Below, one piece after another: positions 34,387-43,702 of a stretch of 64,000 bases of DNA; position 1 is the stretch's first letter, and every line of letters starts with the position of its first letter. Origin of the DNA: Chitinophagales bacterium (GTDB lineage Bacteria > Bacteroidota > Bacteroidia > Chitinophagales > Chitinophagaceae). The notes beneath the pieces are model-generated. The model did not search any database. It was not told where the DNA came from and saw only the letters and a list, made by a program, of their open reading frames with translations. The position numbers and the translations under genes are program-made. The DNA lies in contig JACJXP010000001.1 of the NCBI GenBank assembly GCA_020636575.1, positions 1,116,001 to 1,180,000 of the forward strand, written 5' to 3'.

Positions 34387-36261
34387 TTTCCTGACAGTAT
34401 TATCGATGATAATAAAATAAACGCCGGCTTCCAGTTTATTAAGTGAGATATTATTTAACCCCGGTTTTATTGTTTGCTGCATTCTTTTTCTTCCATCTGC
34501 ACCCGTAATTATAACTGGCAATGTTTTTTGTGTATTCAACCAGATATGAACATAGTCATTTGCAGGATTTGGATACACGGTAAAAGTTTCCTTCTCTTCT
34601 GTAGTTATTAATCGTATGGGAGAATAAGTTTCCCGGTTATCAAATCCTGTAATTCTAAGGCGATAAAAATTAATTCCTTTTTGAGGAATGATGTTGCTGA
34701 GAGTATACTCTTTTTCCTGGTTGACAGGAGTTATCATTTGTAAAATGGTCCAGTGAATATTATCAACAGATGTTTCTGCAATAAAATTTTTAGCCTCAGA
34801 TGGATTTTCAACTTCCCATTTTAATGTAACTGAATTATTCTGCAGCTTAGCTATAAATGATATTAGTTTTACAGGTAAAAGATAACTGCAGTAGCCAGCA
34901 GGTGTAGTAGATCTGCTGAAAGTGTAATTACTGATGAGTTGACCATCACTTCCATCTGATGCAGGTTGAATGGTTCCACAAGAGGGGTTGTGTCTTCCGA
35001 TCTCAAGTCCGGCAGTTCCTTTACTAACAGATGTGGTAATAGCAGGAGTACTACCTGTAAAATAAACCACCCCACCGCTGCCACCGCCGCCACCTCCGTA
35101 ACAATAGTTAAGGTTGCCCCCGTCATTTGCATCGCCACCGTTTCCGCCATTGGTATTTACGGTAAGGTTACCAGTATAGTTATTCGAATGTAGAATGATC
35201 GTTCCTGCTCCACCGCCACCTCCGGCTCCGTCTGAAATACTATTGCCACCTTTGGCTCCGTTTGCAGAGATCGTTTGATTATTACCATTGATATTATTTG
35301 CCCAGATGAAAATAATACCGCCGCCGTTTCCGCCATAACTGTTGCTTCCCGAATAGTTATAATGCCCGGCGCCGCCGCCACCGCCCATGAATATTCTTTG
35401 TCCGGAATTACTGCTTAGTGCTTTGCCGCCAATTCCTTTGAAAGTAGCAGTACAACCGGCACCGCTCCCGCTTGAGTTGCCTCCGCCATCTCCACCAGCA
35501 TCTAAGTTGCCTCCACCGCCTCCGCTATTGTTATGATTATTACCACCACCGCCTCCGCTTGCAGGTGAGCCCCTGCCCCCGCTCTGGCCAATAGTTAATG
35601 TGGTAATACTTTCACCCTTGTATGCGCCCCCCTGCGTACTGAAAGTAGGATTATAGATATAACCGCTATAAGTGTTACTACAAGAAGTGCTGCTCTGCAT
35701 ACTACTTCCACCATTGTAACCCACACCATCGGCATATATAGGAGCATTTAAAGTAATATCAAGATCGGCGAATAATGCAATAACACCACCTGTGCCAGTT
35801 GTGTTATTCCAGGGAGTTGCTTTAAGAGTATCTATAATATTTGCCGAATTGTATTCAGCAAATTGTACCATCTGTACTTTACCGTTAGAAGGGTCATAAG
35901 TGTTCAACAGATCATGAAATAAAAAGACAGAATCTCCAATGATATGACACACCGTTCCAATTTCATAATTACCGGCATCATTATAATTGGTTACTGATCC
36001 AAAACTGCCATTGTTAGAGGTATTGACCGTTGCCCCTTTCATCTGAACGATCATTACCCTTGTGTTTACATTAACAGCGCCTACATTAGTTACCCGTAGA
36101 CAGGCTTTTGCAGGAATGATCTCAATGACACTATGATAGGTGTTGACAACACCGCTGATATTAGTCTGGGAAAAGAGTATAAAGGATTGGCTTACTGTGA
36201 TAAATAACAGAAAGCTATAAAGGGAAATGGTATGCAGTTTTTTACTGGTACTTCCCGGCAT
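34369..36261 (-). CDS. Glycine-rich surface protein with T9SS type A sorting domain
   Basis: A 630-residue protein. A signal peptide (SLYSFLLFITVSQSFILFSQ) leads to a ~160-residue beta-type domain, then a glycine-rich region (about residues 210-430) with recurring GGGGG and GGxGG blocks, a fibronectin-like segment (KLQNNSVTLKWEV...FYRLRITGFDN), and a C-terminal type A sorting domain (FTVYPNPANDYVHIWL...GVYFIIIDNTVRKLLVTR). The C-terminal domain directs export by the type IX secretion system and surface attachment. The glycine-rich part resembles the glycine-rich fold of some receptor-like proteins, but its ligand is unknown. No T9SS machinery genes are in the window. Confidence 0.87.
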   Translation of the reverse strand: MPGSTSKKLHTISLYSFLLFITVSQSFILFSQTNISGVVNTYHSVIEIIPAKACLRVTNVGAVNVNTRVMIVQMKGATVNTSNNGSFGSVTNYNDAGNYEIGTVCHIIGDSVFLFHDLLNTYDPSNGKVQMVQFAEYNSANIIDTLKATPWNNTTGTGGVIALFADLDITLNAPIYADGVGYNGGSSMQSSTSCSNTYSGYIYNPTFSTQGGAYKGESITTLTIGQSGGRGSPASGGGGGNNHNNSGGGGGNLDAGGDGGGNSSGSGAGCTATFKGIGGKALSSNSGQRIFMGGGGGAGHYNYSGSNSYGGNGGGIIFIWANNINGNNQTISANGAKGGNSISDGAGGGGGAGTIILHSNNYTGNLTVNTNGGNGGDANDGGNLNYCYGGGGGGSGGVVYFTGSTPAITTSVSKGTAGLEIGRHNPSCGTIQPASDGSDGQLISNYTFSRSTTPAGYCSYLLPVKLISFIAKLQNNSVTLKWEVENPSEAKNFIAETSVDNIHWTILQMITPVNQEKEYTLSNIIPQKGINFYRLRITGFDNRETYSPIRLITTEEKETFTVYPNPANDYVHIWLNTQKTLPVIITGADGRKRMQQTIKPGLNNISLNKLEAGVYFIIIDNTVRKLLVTR

Positions 36262-36307
36262 ATAACAACTAATTAATATTAATCAGCCGGTGGATCTTGC
36301 TGAGATA

Positions 36308-37204
36308 TTATTTTTCAAGGATGAATTTATACAGGTTAAAGTTACCTCTTTGCCAGCATTTTTCTATATCTTTTTTAAGAGCTGATTTGCTGATGTCTTT
36401 CATCCTTTTTTGCTCTATGAGGTAAAAAGCCCTTTCTGCCAGCAACCAGAATTTCTTATCATCTATATGCGATTTCTGGGTTTGGTTCATGATTGTACCG
36501 AACAATTCATCAATACCTTCCCCGGTGGCTGCAACAGTTTTGATCACCGGTACTTCATGGTAATGTTTACTGAAAGAAGGGGCTAGCATTTGTTTCAGGT
36601 GTCTCACAAAAACATCAGCTTCTGGCCGGTCACTTTTATTAACAACGAATATATCAGCGATCTCCATTAAACCGGCTTTCATGGTTTGCACTTCATCACC
36701 TGCTTCAGGAACCAATACTACTGCAGTAACATCTGCCAGTCCTGCGATCTCAATTTCACTTTGTCCAACACCAACTGTTTCTACAATGATGTAATCAAAA
36801 GGGAATACTTTTAGCAGGTCTGTGATCTCGATGATCTTGGGATGCAACCCACCCATTGACCCACGGGTTGCCAGCGATCGTATAAAAACATTTGGATTGG
36901 TATACCAGTTGCTCATTCTTATCCTGTCACCCAATAGTGCCCCCATGTTAAAGGGAGAGGAAGGGTCTACGCAAATGACTCCGGCTTTTTTACCAGATGT
37001 AACAATCTTGTCTAACAATCCATCAACTAGTGTGCTTTTCCCTGCCCCTGGAGGACCGGTAATTCCGATAACTTTTGTAGATGCTATAGGCAACAATTGC
37101 AGTAACTCTTCATAACCCGGATGTTCATTCTCCACCAGTGTGATAGCCCTTGCCAGGGATTTGGTATCGCCTTTTTGTATCTGATCAAGATATTCCTGCC
37201 ACAT
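36308..37204 (-). CDS. meaB: Methylmalonyl-CoA mutase-associated GTPase MeaB (ArgK family)
   Basis: A 298-residue G3E-type GTPase. The P-loop is GPPGAGKSTLV (about residue 51), DPSSPFNMGALLGDRIRM and TRGSMGGL are family hallmarks, VETVGVGQSE is the G3 region, and NKSDRPEAD is G4. MeaB guards and loads adenosylcobalamin for methylmalonyl-CoA mutase. The mutase genes are not in the window. Short spacing (46-55 bases) to neighbours on both sides on the same strand leaves operon membership open. Confidence 0.9.
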   Translation of the reverse strand: MWQEYLDQIQKGDTKSLARAITLVENEHPGYEELLQLLPIASTKVIGITGPPGAGKSTLVDGLLDKIVTSGKKAGVICVDPSSPFNMGALLGDRIRMSNWYTNPNVFIRSLATRGSMGGLHPKIIEITDLLKVFPFDYIIVETVGVGQSEIEIAGLADVTAVVLVPEAGDEVQTMKAGLMEIADIFVVNKSDRPEADVFVRHLKQMLAPSFSKHYHEVPVIKTVAATGEGIDELFGTIMNQTQKSHIDDKKFWLLAERAFYLIEQKRMKDISKSALKKDIEKCWQRGNFNLYKFILEK

Positions 37205-37259
37205 ATTATTCTAAAGAATGAACTAAAGATAAGCAGTATAAAAGGAAATTAATATTGCA

Positions 37260-38138
37260 TTAAATGATCTTATAATTCTTAAACTCACCCGGGTACCAGC
37301 GGGTAAATCTGAATATTGTTCTTTTTATCCAATCTTTTGCAGAGGCATATTTCAAAGAGGTGTCTGGCTGGTATTCCCAATGCATGGATTGAATTCTTTC
37401 TTTCATTAATGCAGGATGAGAGCCTTTGAACTTTTTTACAGGCTGCCGGTCAGCAGTATAATCATGAACTTTCTTGTTCATCTCGTCAACATGATCTTCA
37501 ATTTTATCGCCTTTGTGTACATGAATATTGGCCTTTATTTTCTGTTGCATGGCAACCGGATCTCTTACCCATCCGTAATGATAAATAAAAGCATCAAGTG
37601 GTTTTACCAGCAGTTTTGTTTTACCGGGTGGTTTTTTAAAACCCTGTGCATCTCTGTTTGAATAGAAAATCTTATTGTTTCGGATGATCCTGACTTCTCT
37701 GCGGTACCAGGAGTATTGTGTAGCTATATGATCATAGGAACCAAAAAAGTGATGATAATTGAATAATAATCCATCCACTTCCGGATCATGCATATATTTT
37801 TCCATCGCTTCCCTGATTGCAGGATAATCCTTTTCATGAACTACCTCATCACCCTGAATATAAAATGCCCAGTCATATTCAGCAGGAATGGATTGAAATG
37901 CTTTGTCTGTTTCAATGGCAAGATTACGACCACCTTTTAATGCTGTTTCATCCCACACCGTTTCCAGGATTTTTATTTTGGGACTGATGGCTTTTACTTT
38001 CTCCTGTGTTTCATCTTCTGATCTGCCAACAGCAACGATCACTTCATCGCATAAAGGAAGAATGGAGCGGATAGCTTCCTCAAATGGATAGTCATACAAT
38101 ACGCCATTCCGGATAAAAGAAAAACCGCAGACCTTCAT
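37260..38138 (-). CDS. Family 2-like glycosyltransferase
   Basis: A 292-residue GT-A type protein. CGFSFIRNGVLYDYPFEEAI and LCDEVIVAVGRSEDETQ form the nucleotide-sugar fold, and YIQGDEVVHEKDY holds a DxD-like acidic position (GDE). YWYRREVRIIRN follows the acceptor region. Such proteins add sugars to envelope glycans; substrate unknown. It is 29 bases downstream of another GT2 gene, and the two are only distantly similar. Confidence 0.82.
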   Translation of the reverse strand: MKVCGFSFIRNGVLYDYPFEEAIRSILPLCDEVIVAVGRSEDETQEKVKAISPKIKILETVWDETALKGGRNLAIETDKAFQSIPAEYDWAFYIQGDEVVHEKDYPAIREAMEKYMHDPEVDGLLFNYHHFFGSYDHIATQYSWYRREVRIIRNNKIFYSNRDAQGFKKPPGKTKLLVKPLDAFIYHYGWVRDPVAMQQKIKANIHVHKGDKIEDHVDEMNKKVHDYTADRQPVKKFKGSHPALMKERIQSMHWEYQPDTSLKYASAKDWIKRTIFRFTRWYPGEFKNYKII

Positions 38139-38167
38139 AGAACAAATAGTTAGTAATAGCTTTTCAG

Positions 38168-38932
38168 TTATTTTAAAGGCATGCCCTTGCTGAGAGCCAT
38201 TAGTTTATAGTATTTCATAAATGTCATGTGCGCAATGCTTTTTGCAATAACATAGCCTAAAAACCCATCCAGAACCCCAAGTTTAATAATATATGATTTA
38301 ATAAATGCCCAAAAAGGTTTGAAGATCAGCTTTATCATTCCTGATTTTTTCCCTTTTTTAAAATAGGCCTCCGCAGCTATGGTACTAAATCGATTGTTTT
38401 GAGTAATATGTTCCTCTATTGTTTCAAAGGAGTAGTGAAGTATTTCTCCTTTCAGCTTTTTTGCTGTATATGGTTTGGATAGTGATATTTTATCATGTGG
38501 GTTTATGCCGCTCCAGCTACCCTTTTTTTTGTTAAACAGCCGGATCCTTCTATCCGGATACCAGGAGCCATGCCTGATAAAATGCCCGCAATAATTAGTA
38601 CACCTGTTTATTTTATACGCATCAGATCCAAAATGCTTCTTCTCGGCTTTTATAGATTCTATTAAGACCGGGTCAAGTGCTTCGTCTGCATCAATACAAA
38701 GCACATAATCGTTATTGGCTAATTGTATGGCATCATTTTTTTGTTCAATATATCCTTTAAATTTCTGCTGATAAACTACAGCACCTTTTTGTTTTGCTAA
38801 TACTACTGTGTTGTCTGTAGAAAAAGAGTCCAGAATAATAATTTCATCAGCAACGTCTTGCAGCGACTCAATACACCTGTTTATATTTTTTTCTTCGTTA
38901 TAAGTTATAATTACTGCAGATAAAGAACTCAT
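38168..38932 (-). CDS. Family 2 glycosyltransferase (WaaE/KdtX-like)
   Basis: A 254-residue GT2 protein. SAVIITYNEEKNINRCIESL is the N-terminal motif, and CIDADEALDP contains the DxD site. HGSWYPDRRIRLFNKKKGSW resembles WaaE/KdtX-type LPS core glucosyltransferases; the assignment to LPS core is inference. A C-terminal amphipathic or membrane-associated region (FKPFWAFIKSYIIKLGVLDGFLG) is present. It precedes the second glycosyltransferase gene by 29 bases on the same strand, and a 115-base divergent region separates it from the LON-domain gene. Confidence 0.83.
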   Translation of the reverse strand: MSSLSAVIITYNEEKNINRCIESLQDVADEIIILDSFSTDNTVVLAKQKGAVVYQQKFKGYIEQKNDAIQLANNDYVLCIDADEALDPVLIESIKAEKKHFGSDAYKINRCTNYCGHFIRHGSWYPDRRIRLFNKKKGSWSGINPHDKISLSKPYTAKKLKGEILHYSFETIEEHITQNNRFSTIAAEAYFKKGKKSGMIKLIFKPFWAFIKSYIIKLGVLDGFLGYVIAKSIAHMTFMKYYKLMALSKGMPLK

Positions 38933-39047
38933 AGAAATTTTCTGATTTTGATAAAATTAGGTTACATATTTTAAATGAAAACTGCAAGCCGGATCAATTT
39001 ATTTACTTTGCATTGCTATAATCAAAGTTTTGATCATTTGGATTTGA

Positions 39048-39692
39048 ATGCTGACTATGACAAATTTTATCCCGATTTTTCCTTTAGGCATTGTGGTATA
39101 CCCTGGTGAGAACCTGAACCTGCATATTTTTGAACCCCGTTACAAACAGTTGATCAAAGAATGCATGGATGCTGCCAAGCCGTTTGGCATTCCTACAGTT
39201 ATTGATGATAAGGTGCAGGAGTTTGGTTCGCTGGTAGAGATCACTCACCTGTCAAAAGAATATGACAATGGCGAAATGGATGTTATTACCAAAGGGGTGA
39301 AGATATTCCGGATACTGGAAGTGATCAAAGAAATACCGGATAAACTGTATAGCGGCGCCATTGTTAACTACCCCGATAATTATGAAAAAGGAAGCCCCGA
39401 TGTGATGCGGGAATTAATGGATAATATCAGGCAGTTACATATTCTTTTGAAAGTGAGCAAGGAGTTTAAAAAAGAAGATGAGCAACTTAAGGCATATGAT
39501 GTGGCACATCATGTAGGGCTATCGTTACAGGAAGAATATGAATTACTGAACCTTATGGATGAACGCCAAAGAATGGAATACCTGAAGCGCCACCTGGCAA
39601 AAGTGATCCCGATGGCAGCTGGTATAGAAGAGTTAAAGGAAAAAATAAAACTGAACGGACATTTTAAAAACCTAAGTGGGTTCGATCTTTGA
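39048..39692 (+). CDS. LON peptidase substrate-binding domain protein
   Basis: A 214-residue protein consisting of a Lon N-terminal (LON/PUA-like) domain: FIPIFPLGIVVYPGENLNLHIFEPRYKQLIKE followed by a helical part, with no ATPase or protease domain. Stand-alone LON-domain proteins have unknown roles. ATG at 39048 or 39057 could start it. It leads a series LON - coaX - OMP - lptC - SDR; its stop overlaps an in-frame TTG of coaX, but the likely coaX ATG is 21 bases later. Confidence 0.85.
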   Translation: MLTMTNFIPIFPLGIVVYPGENLNLHIFEPRYKQLIKECMDAAKPFGIPTVIDDKVQEFGSLVEITHLSKEYDNGEMDVITKGVKIFRILEVIKEIPDKLYSGAIVNYPDNYEKGSPDVMRELMDNIRQLHILLKVSKEFKKEDEQLKAYDVAHHVGLSLQEEYELLNLMDERQRMEYLKRHLAKVIPMAAGIEELKEKIKLNGHFKNLSGFDL

Positions 39693-39712
39693 AAACCAAT
39701 CTGTCTTCAACT

Positions 39713-40441
39713 ATGACCACAACTCTTTGCTTCGACTTTGGTAACACAAGAAAAAAAGCAGCCATTTTTCATGATAATGAAATAAAGGAGGCTGTTGTAT
39801 TGTCCGATGACAGTACAGAAACCATTCAAAAGCTCATTAAAGACTATACACCAGATAAATCTATTCTTTCTTCGGTTATAGATCATAACCCGGAACTAGA
39901 AACGATTTTAGAATCCAATACCCGGTTTCATAAGCTTAGCCATTTAACCAAACTACCATTCACAACACCGGTTGGCAAACCCGAAACGATCGGTGCCGAC
40001 AGGCTTGCACTTGCAGCGGCTGCGGTTCACTTTTATCCGGACAAGAACAATCTTGTGATCGGGTTGGGTACCTGTGTTACCTACAACTTCATCAACAAGT
40101 ATCATGAGTTTGTTGGCGGATCTATTTCGCCGGGTATGGAAATGAGGCTAAAATCCATGAACTATTATACTGCCAAGCTCCCCCTAGTAAAGGCAGATAG
40201 TAATTTACCCCTGATCGGGTATGATACGGTTACCAATATTACTTCGGGTGTAGTGCTTGGAATGGCCATGGAAATTGATGGTTTTGTAAACGCCTACAAG
40301 GAGAAGTTTCGCAACTTTAACGTCCTCTTAACCGGGGGGGATATAGTGTATTTGGCTTCGCACCTTAAAAACAAGATATTTGCAGACCCTGATTTAATCT
40401 TTAAAGGTCTGTATGCAATTTGTGAAGCTAACAATCCCTAA
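39713..40441 (+). CDS. coaX: Type III pantothenate kinase CoaX
   Basis: A 242-residue ASKHA-fold kinase for the first step of coenzyme A synthesis. FDFGNTRKKAAIF is the phosphate motif, GADRLALAAAA and FVGGSISPGMEMRLKSM are typical, and LLTGGD is the adenosine motif. In the second phosphate motif IGLGTCVTYN, the Asp of the usual DxGT is Gly. The ATG at 39713 (MTTTLCFDFGN) is preferred over an in-frame TTG at 39689. The next gene starts 29 bases before this stop. Confidence 0.9.
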   Translation: MTTTLCFDFGNTRKKAAIFHDNEIKEAVVLSDDSTETIQKLIKDYTPDKSILSSVIDHNPELETILESNTRFHKLSHLTKLPFTTPVGKPETIGADRLALAAAAVHFYPDKNNLVIGLGTCVTYNFINKYHEFVGGSISPGMEMRLKSMNYYTAKLPLVKADSNLPLIGYDTVTNITSGVVLGMAMEIDGFVNAYKEKFRNFNVLLTGGDIVYLASHLKNKIFADPDLIFKGLYAICEANNP

Positions 40442-41837
40442 GAAAATCAATACGTTATACTGCTTATGGGTAACGATCTTGATTTTACCGGCTGCTCTGT
40501 TTTCCCCTGTTTCAGCGCAGGATAATTCCCCTTATTCAAGGTATGGCATTGGCGACCTTGTTCCGAATTCAAATATTTTGAGCCGCGGTATGGGAGGAAT
40601 TACAACTGGTTTTTCTGACTACTATTCCGTGAATTACAATAACCCTGCTTCTTTTGCTTCCTATTATGCAGAGAGGGAATTGAAATCAAAAAAACTATTG
40701 TCCGGGAGGGCAGTGCTTGATATAGGTATCAATATTGATAATCGTACATTAAAAGATCCGGCTATTACAGGCAAGTTTACTACCAGCAATGCACTTTTTT
40801 CTTATGTGCAGGTAGGTGTTCCTTTAAAAAAGAATTGGGGATTGAATTTTGGTTTAAGACCCATCTCAAGAGTGAGTTACAATATTGTTAGTTACGAGAG
40901 GCTGTATAATCCTATCCCGCCGTTCAATAATATCGACAGTGCTGTTACCCGTTTCCAGGGCGATGGTGGCGCTTCTTTGGTATCTGTAGGAACAGGATTC
41001 AGCATTTTCAGTAAAGAGAGATATAAGAACCTGGATGAGAAACTGAGTGTAGGAATTTCAGGCGGTTACCTGTTTGGAAGAAAAGATTATACTACCCGGC
41101 GTAGCCTGATCAATGATTCTATATCATATAACCAGGTCAATTTTCAAAACCGGTCCACTTACGGAAGCCTTTATGCGAATGCGGGTTTGCAATACAGGAA
41201 ACCCCTGAGCAAAACAATGGTACTTTCAATCGGTGCCAATGGAAGCTGGAGCCAGAAACTGAAAACATCAACCGATGTAATAAAGGAGACCTTTTATTAT
41301 GACGATAACCTCGGTAATGTACAGTTGGATAGTGTTTCAGAACAGACCGATGTAAGGGGAACGTTGATCATGCCGGCAACTTATGCCATTGGATTTGTGC
41401 TGCAAAAATTTACGGTAGAAAATAAAGAGCCGGGCTGGCTTATTGGGGTTGATTTTGAAAAGCAGAACTGGGGTAACTACCGGTTTAATGGCCAAAAGGA
41501 TTCACTGCAAAATAGCTGGCAGGTTCGGGTGGGAGCACAGTTTAACCCGGTGCCTAAAAGAAATTATTTCAGTAATGTAGCTTACCGCCTTGGCTTTTTT
41601 GCCGGCCCTGATTATATCAGGATCGGTAAAAACACTTCGCAGATAGGAGGCTCTTTTGGTTTTGGGCTGCCATTTGGCCGTTCAAGACAGGCGCCTAACC
41701 AAACCACTATCATTAATCTTGCGTTTGAATACAGCAAAAGAGGAAACAGGGATAATGTACTTAGTGATAATATGTTCAGGATCTCTTTAGGCTTTTCACT
41801 CAGCGATGCCTGGTTCATTAAGAGAAAGTATAATTAA
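40413..41837 (+). CDS. Outer membrane beta-barrel protein of unknown transport role
   Basis: A 474-residue protein with a signal peptide (CLWVTILILPAALFSPVSAQ) and alternating beta-strand sequence with aromatic ends. NSPYSRYGIGDLVPNSNILSRGMGG is a characteristic start of Bacteroidota FadL-like or porin-like proteins, and a C-terminal FSLSDAWFIKRKYN fits an outer-membrane barrel. The start overlaps coaX by 29 bases. The next gene encodes LptC, but no direct link to LPS is proven. Confidence 0.82.
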   Translation: MQFVKLTIPKKINTLYCLWVTILILPAALFSPVSAQDNSPYSRYGIGDLVPNSNILSRGMGGITTGFSDYYSVNYNNPASFASYYAERELKSKKLLSGRAVLDIGINIDNRTLKDPAITGKFTTSNALFSYVQVGVPLKKNWGLNFGLRPISRVSYNIVSYERLYNPIPPFNNIDSAVTRFQGDGGASLVSVGTGFSIFSKERYKNLDEKLSVGISGGYLFGRKDYTTRRSLINDSISYNQVNFQNRSTYGSLYANAGLQYRKPLSKTMVLSIGANGSWSQKLKTSTDVIKETFYYDDNLGNVQLDSVSEQTDVRGTLIMPATYAIGFVLQKFTVENKEPGWLIGVDFEKQNWGNYRFNGQKDSLQNSWQVRVGAQFNPVPKRNYFSNVAYRLGFFAGPDYIRIGKNTSQIGGSFGFGLPFGRSRQAPNQTTIINLAFEYSKRGNRDNVLSDNMFRISLGFSLSDAWFIKRKYN

Positions 41838-41860
41838 CACTGTCTATCAAAGGTCGATAC

Positions 41861-42433
41861 ATGCGACTTTCCAGCATATATAAACCATCATACCTGCTAT
41901 TGCTACCAGGTGCTTTGTTTCTTTTTTCTTCCTGCGAGAATACAGAAAAGGATATTAAGAACTGGACAGAGAATGTGGTATTAAAAGAAGAAGCAAGGAA
42001 TATTGAAAGTTACCTGAGCCAGAATGGTAGAATGAAGGCAAAACTTACAGCACCTTTAATGGTAAGGGTAAATGGAGATACGGTTTCTGTAGAATTTCCC
42101 GAAAGCCTGCATTGCGATTTTTACGACAGCACCAAAAAGATTGAAACCCGGCTGGATGCTAAATATGGCAAGTACTATGAAAACCTGGGTAAGGTTTATC
42201 TGCGGGATAGTGTGGTGGTGATCAATATAAAAGGGGACACTCTCCGAAGCCCTGACCTCTGGTGGGATCAGAACAATAAACTGTTCTACACTGATAAATA
42301 TGCTACTTACAAAGGGGTAGGCAAAACTATTTATGGCGAAAAAGGCCTTGAAGCCACGCAGGACCTTGATCGTATCACTTTCAAAGGGCCAACTGGTACT
42401 ATGCAGGTATCTGAATCAGGGTTTCCGGAATAA
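41861..42433 (+). CDS. lptC: LPS export protein LptC (lipoprotein form)
   Basis: A 190-residue protein with a lipobox (LFLFSSCENT) and an LptC/OstA-type beta-jellyroll: LKEEARNIESYLSQNGRMKAKL, FYDSTKKIETRLDAKYGKYYENLGKVYLRDSVVV and LWWDQNNKLFYTDKYATY. LptC links the inner-membrane LptBFG complex to periplasmic LptA. E. coli LptC is anchored by a helix rather than lipid, while Bacteroidota forms have a lipobox as here. lptB is at 6283-7068 in this window. It is 23 bases after the OMP gene. Confidence 0.85.
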   Translation: MRLSSIYKPSYLLLLPGALFLFSSCENTEKDIKNWTENVVLKEEARNIESYLSQNGRMKAKLTAPLMVRVNGDTVSVEFPESLHCDFYDSTKKIETRLDAKYGKYYENLGKVYLRDSVVVINIKGDTLRSPDLWWDQNNKLFYTDKYATYKGVGKTIYGEKGLEATQDLDRITFKGPTGTMQVSESGFPE

Positions 42434-42467
42434 TCTCTATCTTAAAGCATTCTTCAAAACTATTGCT

Positions 42468-43286
42468 ATGTCATTTTCAAATAAAACTGTTTTTATTACG
42501 GGAGCTACACGGGGTATCGGTAAAGCCATTGCTTTAAAGCTGGCTGCCGATGGAGCCAATATTGTAATTGCTGCAAAAAGTGTGGAAGAAAATCCTAAAC
42601 TCGGAGGAACCATTTTTTCTGCGGCGGCAGAAGTGGAAGCAGCCGGAGGTAAAGCTTTGGCGGTGCAATGCGATATTCGTTTTGAAGAACAGGTGCAGGA
42701 AGCGGTTAATAAAGCAGCAGAGAAATTTGGTGGTATTGATATACTTATCAACAACGCATCTGCTATCTCATTAACACCTACTGAAAAAACGGAGGCCAAA
42801 AGATTTGACCTGATGCACAGCATCAATGTCCGTGGTACTTTCCTGGTAACAAAAACTTGTATTCCTTTTTTAAAAAAAGGGAACAATGCTCATATACTTA
42901 CATTATCGCCGCCTATTAATCTTGATCCAAAATGGTTTGCCAATCATGTGGCCTATACGCTTACGAAGTATAATATGAGCATGATGACGATTGGTTGGGC
43001 GGCTGAATTCAAAAAAGATAAAATAGCCGCCAATGCGCTATGGCCCAGAACAACCATTGATACAGCAGCGGTAAGAAACCTGCTGGGCGGTGAAATGCTG
43101 GCCAATATGAGCCGTAAGCCGGATATACTGGCAGATGCGGCATATTATATTTTAAGACAATCGTCTGAAGAATGCACGGGCAACCTGTTTATTGATGAAG
43201 ATGTACTGGCAAAAGAAGGAATAACCGACCTGGAAAAATATTCAGTGGTACCGGGGGCCAAGTTATATAGTGATTTGTTTGTTTAG
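42468..43286 (+). CDS. HSDL2-like short-chain dehydrogenase
   Basis: A 272-residue SDR starting at the ATG at 42468 (MSFSNKTVFITGATRGIG); the frame is open upstream through the end of lptC but the family start is here. TGATRGIG and NNAS are cofactor motifs and YTLTK is the Tyr-Lys pair. The C-terminal half (ALWPRTTIDTAAVRNLLGG, TGNLFIDEDVL) matches the dehydrogenase part of HSDL2-like proteins, which have a lipid-related but unproven role. It lies 34 bases after lptC and overlaps the convergent SET gene by four bases. Confidence 0.87.
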   Translation: MSFSNKTVFITGATRGIGKAIALKLAADGANIVIAAKSVEENPKLGGTIFSAAAEVEAAGGKALAVQCDIRFEEQVQEAVNKAAEKFGGIDILINNASAISLTPTEKTEAKRFDLMHSINVRGTFLVTKTCIPFLKKGNNAHILTLSPPINLDPKWFANHVAYTLTKYNMSMMTIGWAAEFKKDKIAANALWPRTTIDTAAVRNLLGGEMLANMSRKPDILADAAYYILRQSSEECTGNLFIDEDVLAKEGITDLEKYSVVPGAKLYSDLFV

Positions 43287-43702
43287 TAATCATCTAATCC
43301 TTCAGCGATTGTTCCATAATCTACGAGTAACTCTTCACCGGCTTTAATATCTCTTAATGCTTCAAATTGTTCACCTTCATTAACAGAAGCGATATTGGGA
43401 TCAGGTGAATGGTTCAGGTATAAGGAAAGATCCATTACTTTAAAACCATGGTCGGGAACAAAGTAGTGGGTTTCATCATAAAGGCAATAAGTTTCAACCA
43501 GATTGCGGGAATGAGGTGGTAAATTTTCTACTTCCTCAAATGATAATTTTACCCAGCCACCAATGCCATTGGAGAAAATCGTTTTACATCCTTTGGGTAT
43601 ATCGCTTATTGCAAACACACCAATGCCATGCACCGGTGAAGGTTTTAATGCAATTAAGGTTTCAGACTGTAGTTGGTTAAGAAGCTGCTCCCTGTTCATC
43701 AT
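43283..43702 (-). CDS. SET-domain protein (putative lysine methyltransferase)
   Basis: A 139-residue protein that is nearly only a SET domain. SPVHGIGVFAISDIPKGC is the N-terminal segment, YLNHSPDPNIA holds the NHS motif, and LLVDYGTIAEG the final DYG (usually ELTYDYG) catalytic part. SET enzymes transfer methyl groups from SAM to protein lysines. The gene overlaps the end of lysS by 26 bases (ATG at 43702; a second ATG at 43699) on the same strand, suggesting coupling. The target is unknown. Confidence 0.83.
   Translation of the reverse strand: MMNREQLLNQLQSETLIALKPSPVHGIGVFAISDIPKGCKTIFSNGIGGWVKLSFEEVENLPPHSRNLVETYCLYDETHYFVPDHGFKVMDLSLYLNHSPDPNIASVNEGEQFEALRDIKAGEELLVDYGTIAEGLDDY

Noticed and set aside
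34869..35600. Open frames and repeat-like DNA inside the glycine-rich region
   Set aside because: The pattern is explained by Gly codons of the T9SS cargo; opposite-strand frames have no signal, motif or start context.
42333..42467. N-terminal extension of the HSDL2-like protein
   Set aside because: The extension runs through the end of lptC and lacks similarity to the family; the Rossmann start follows the ATG at 42468.
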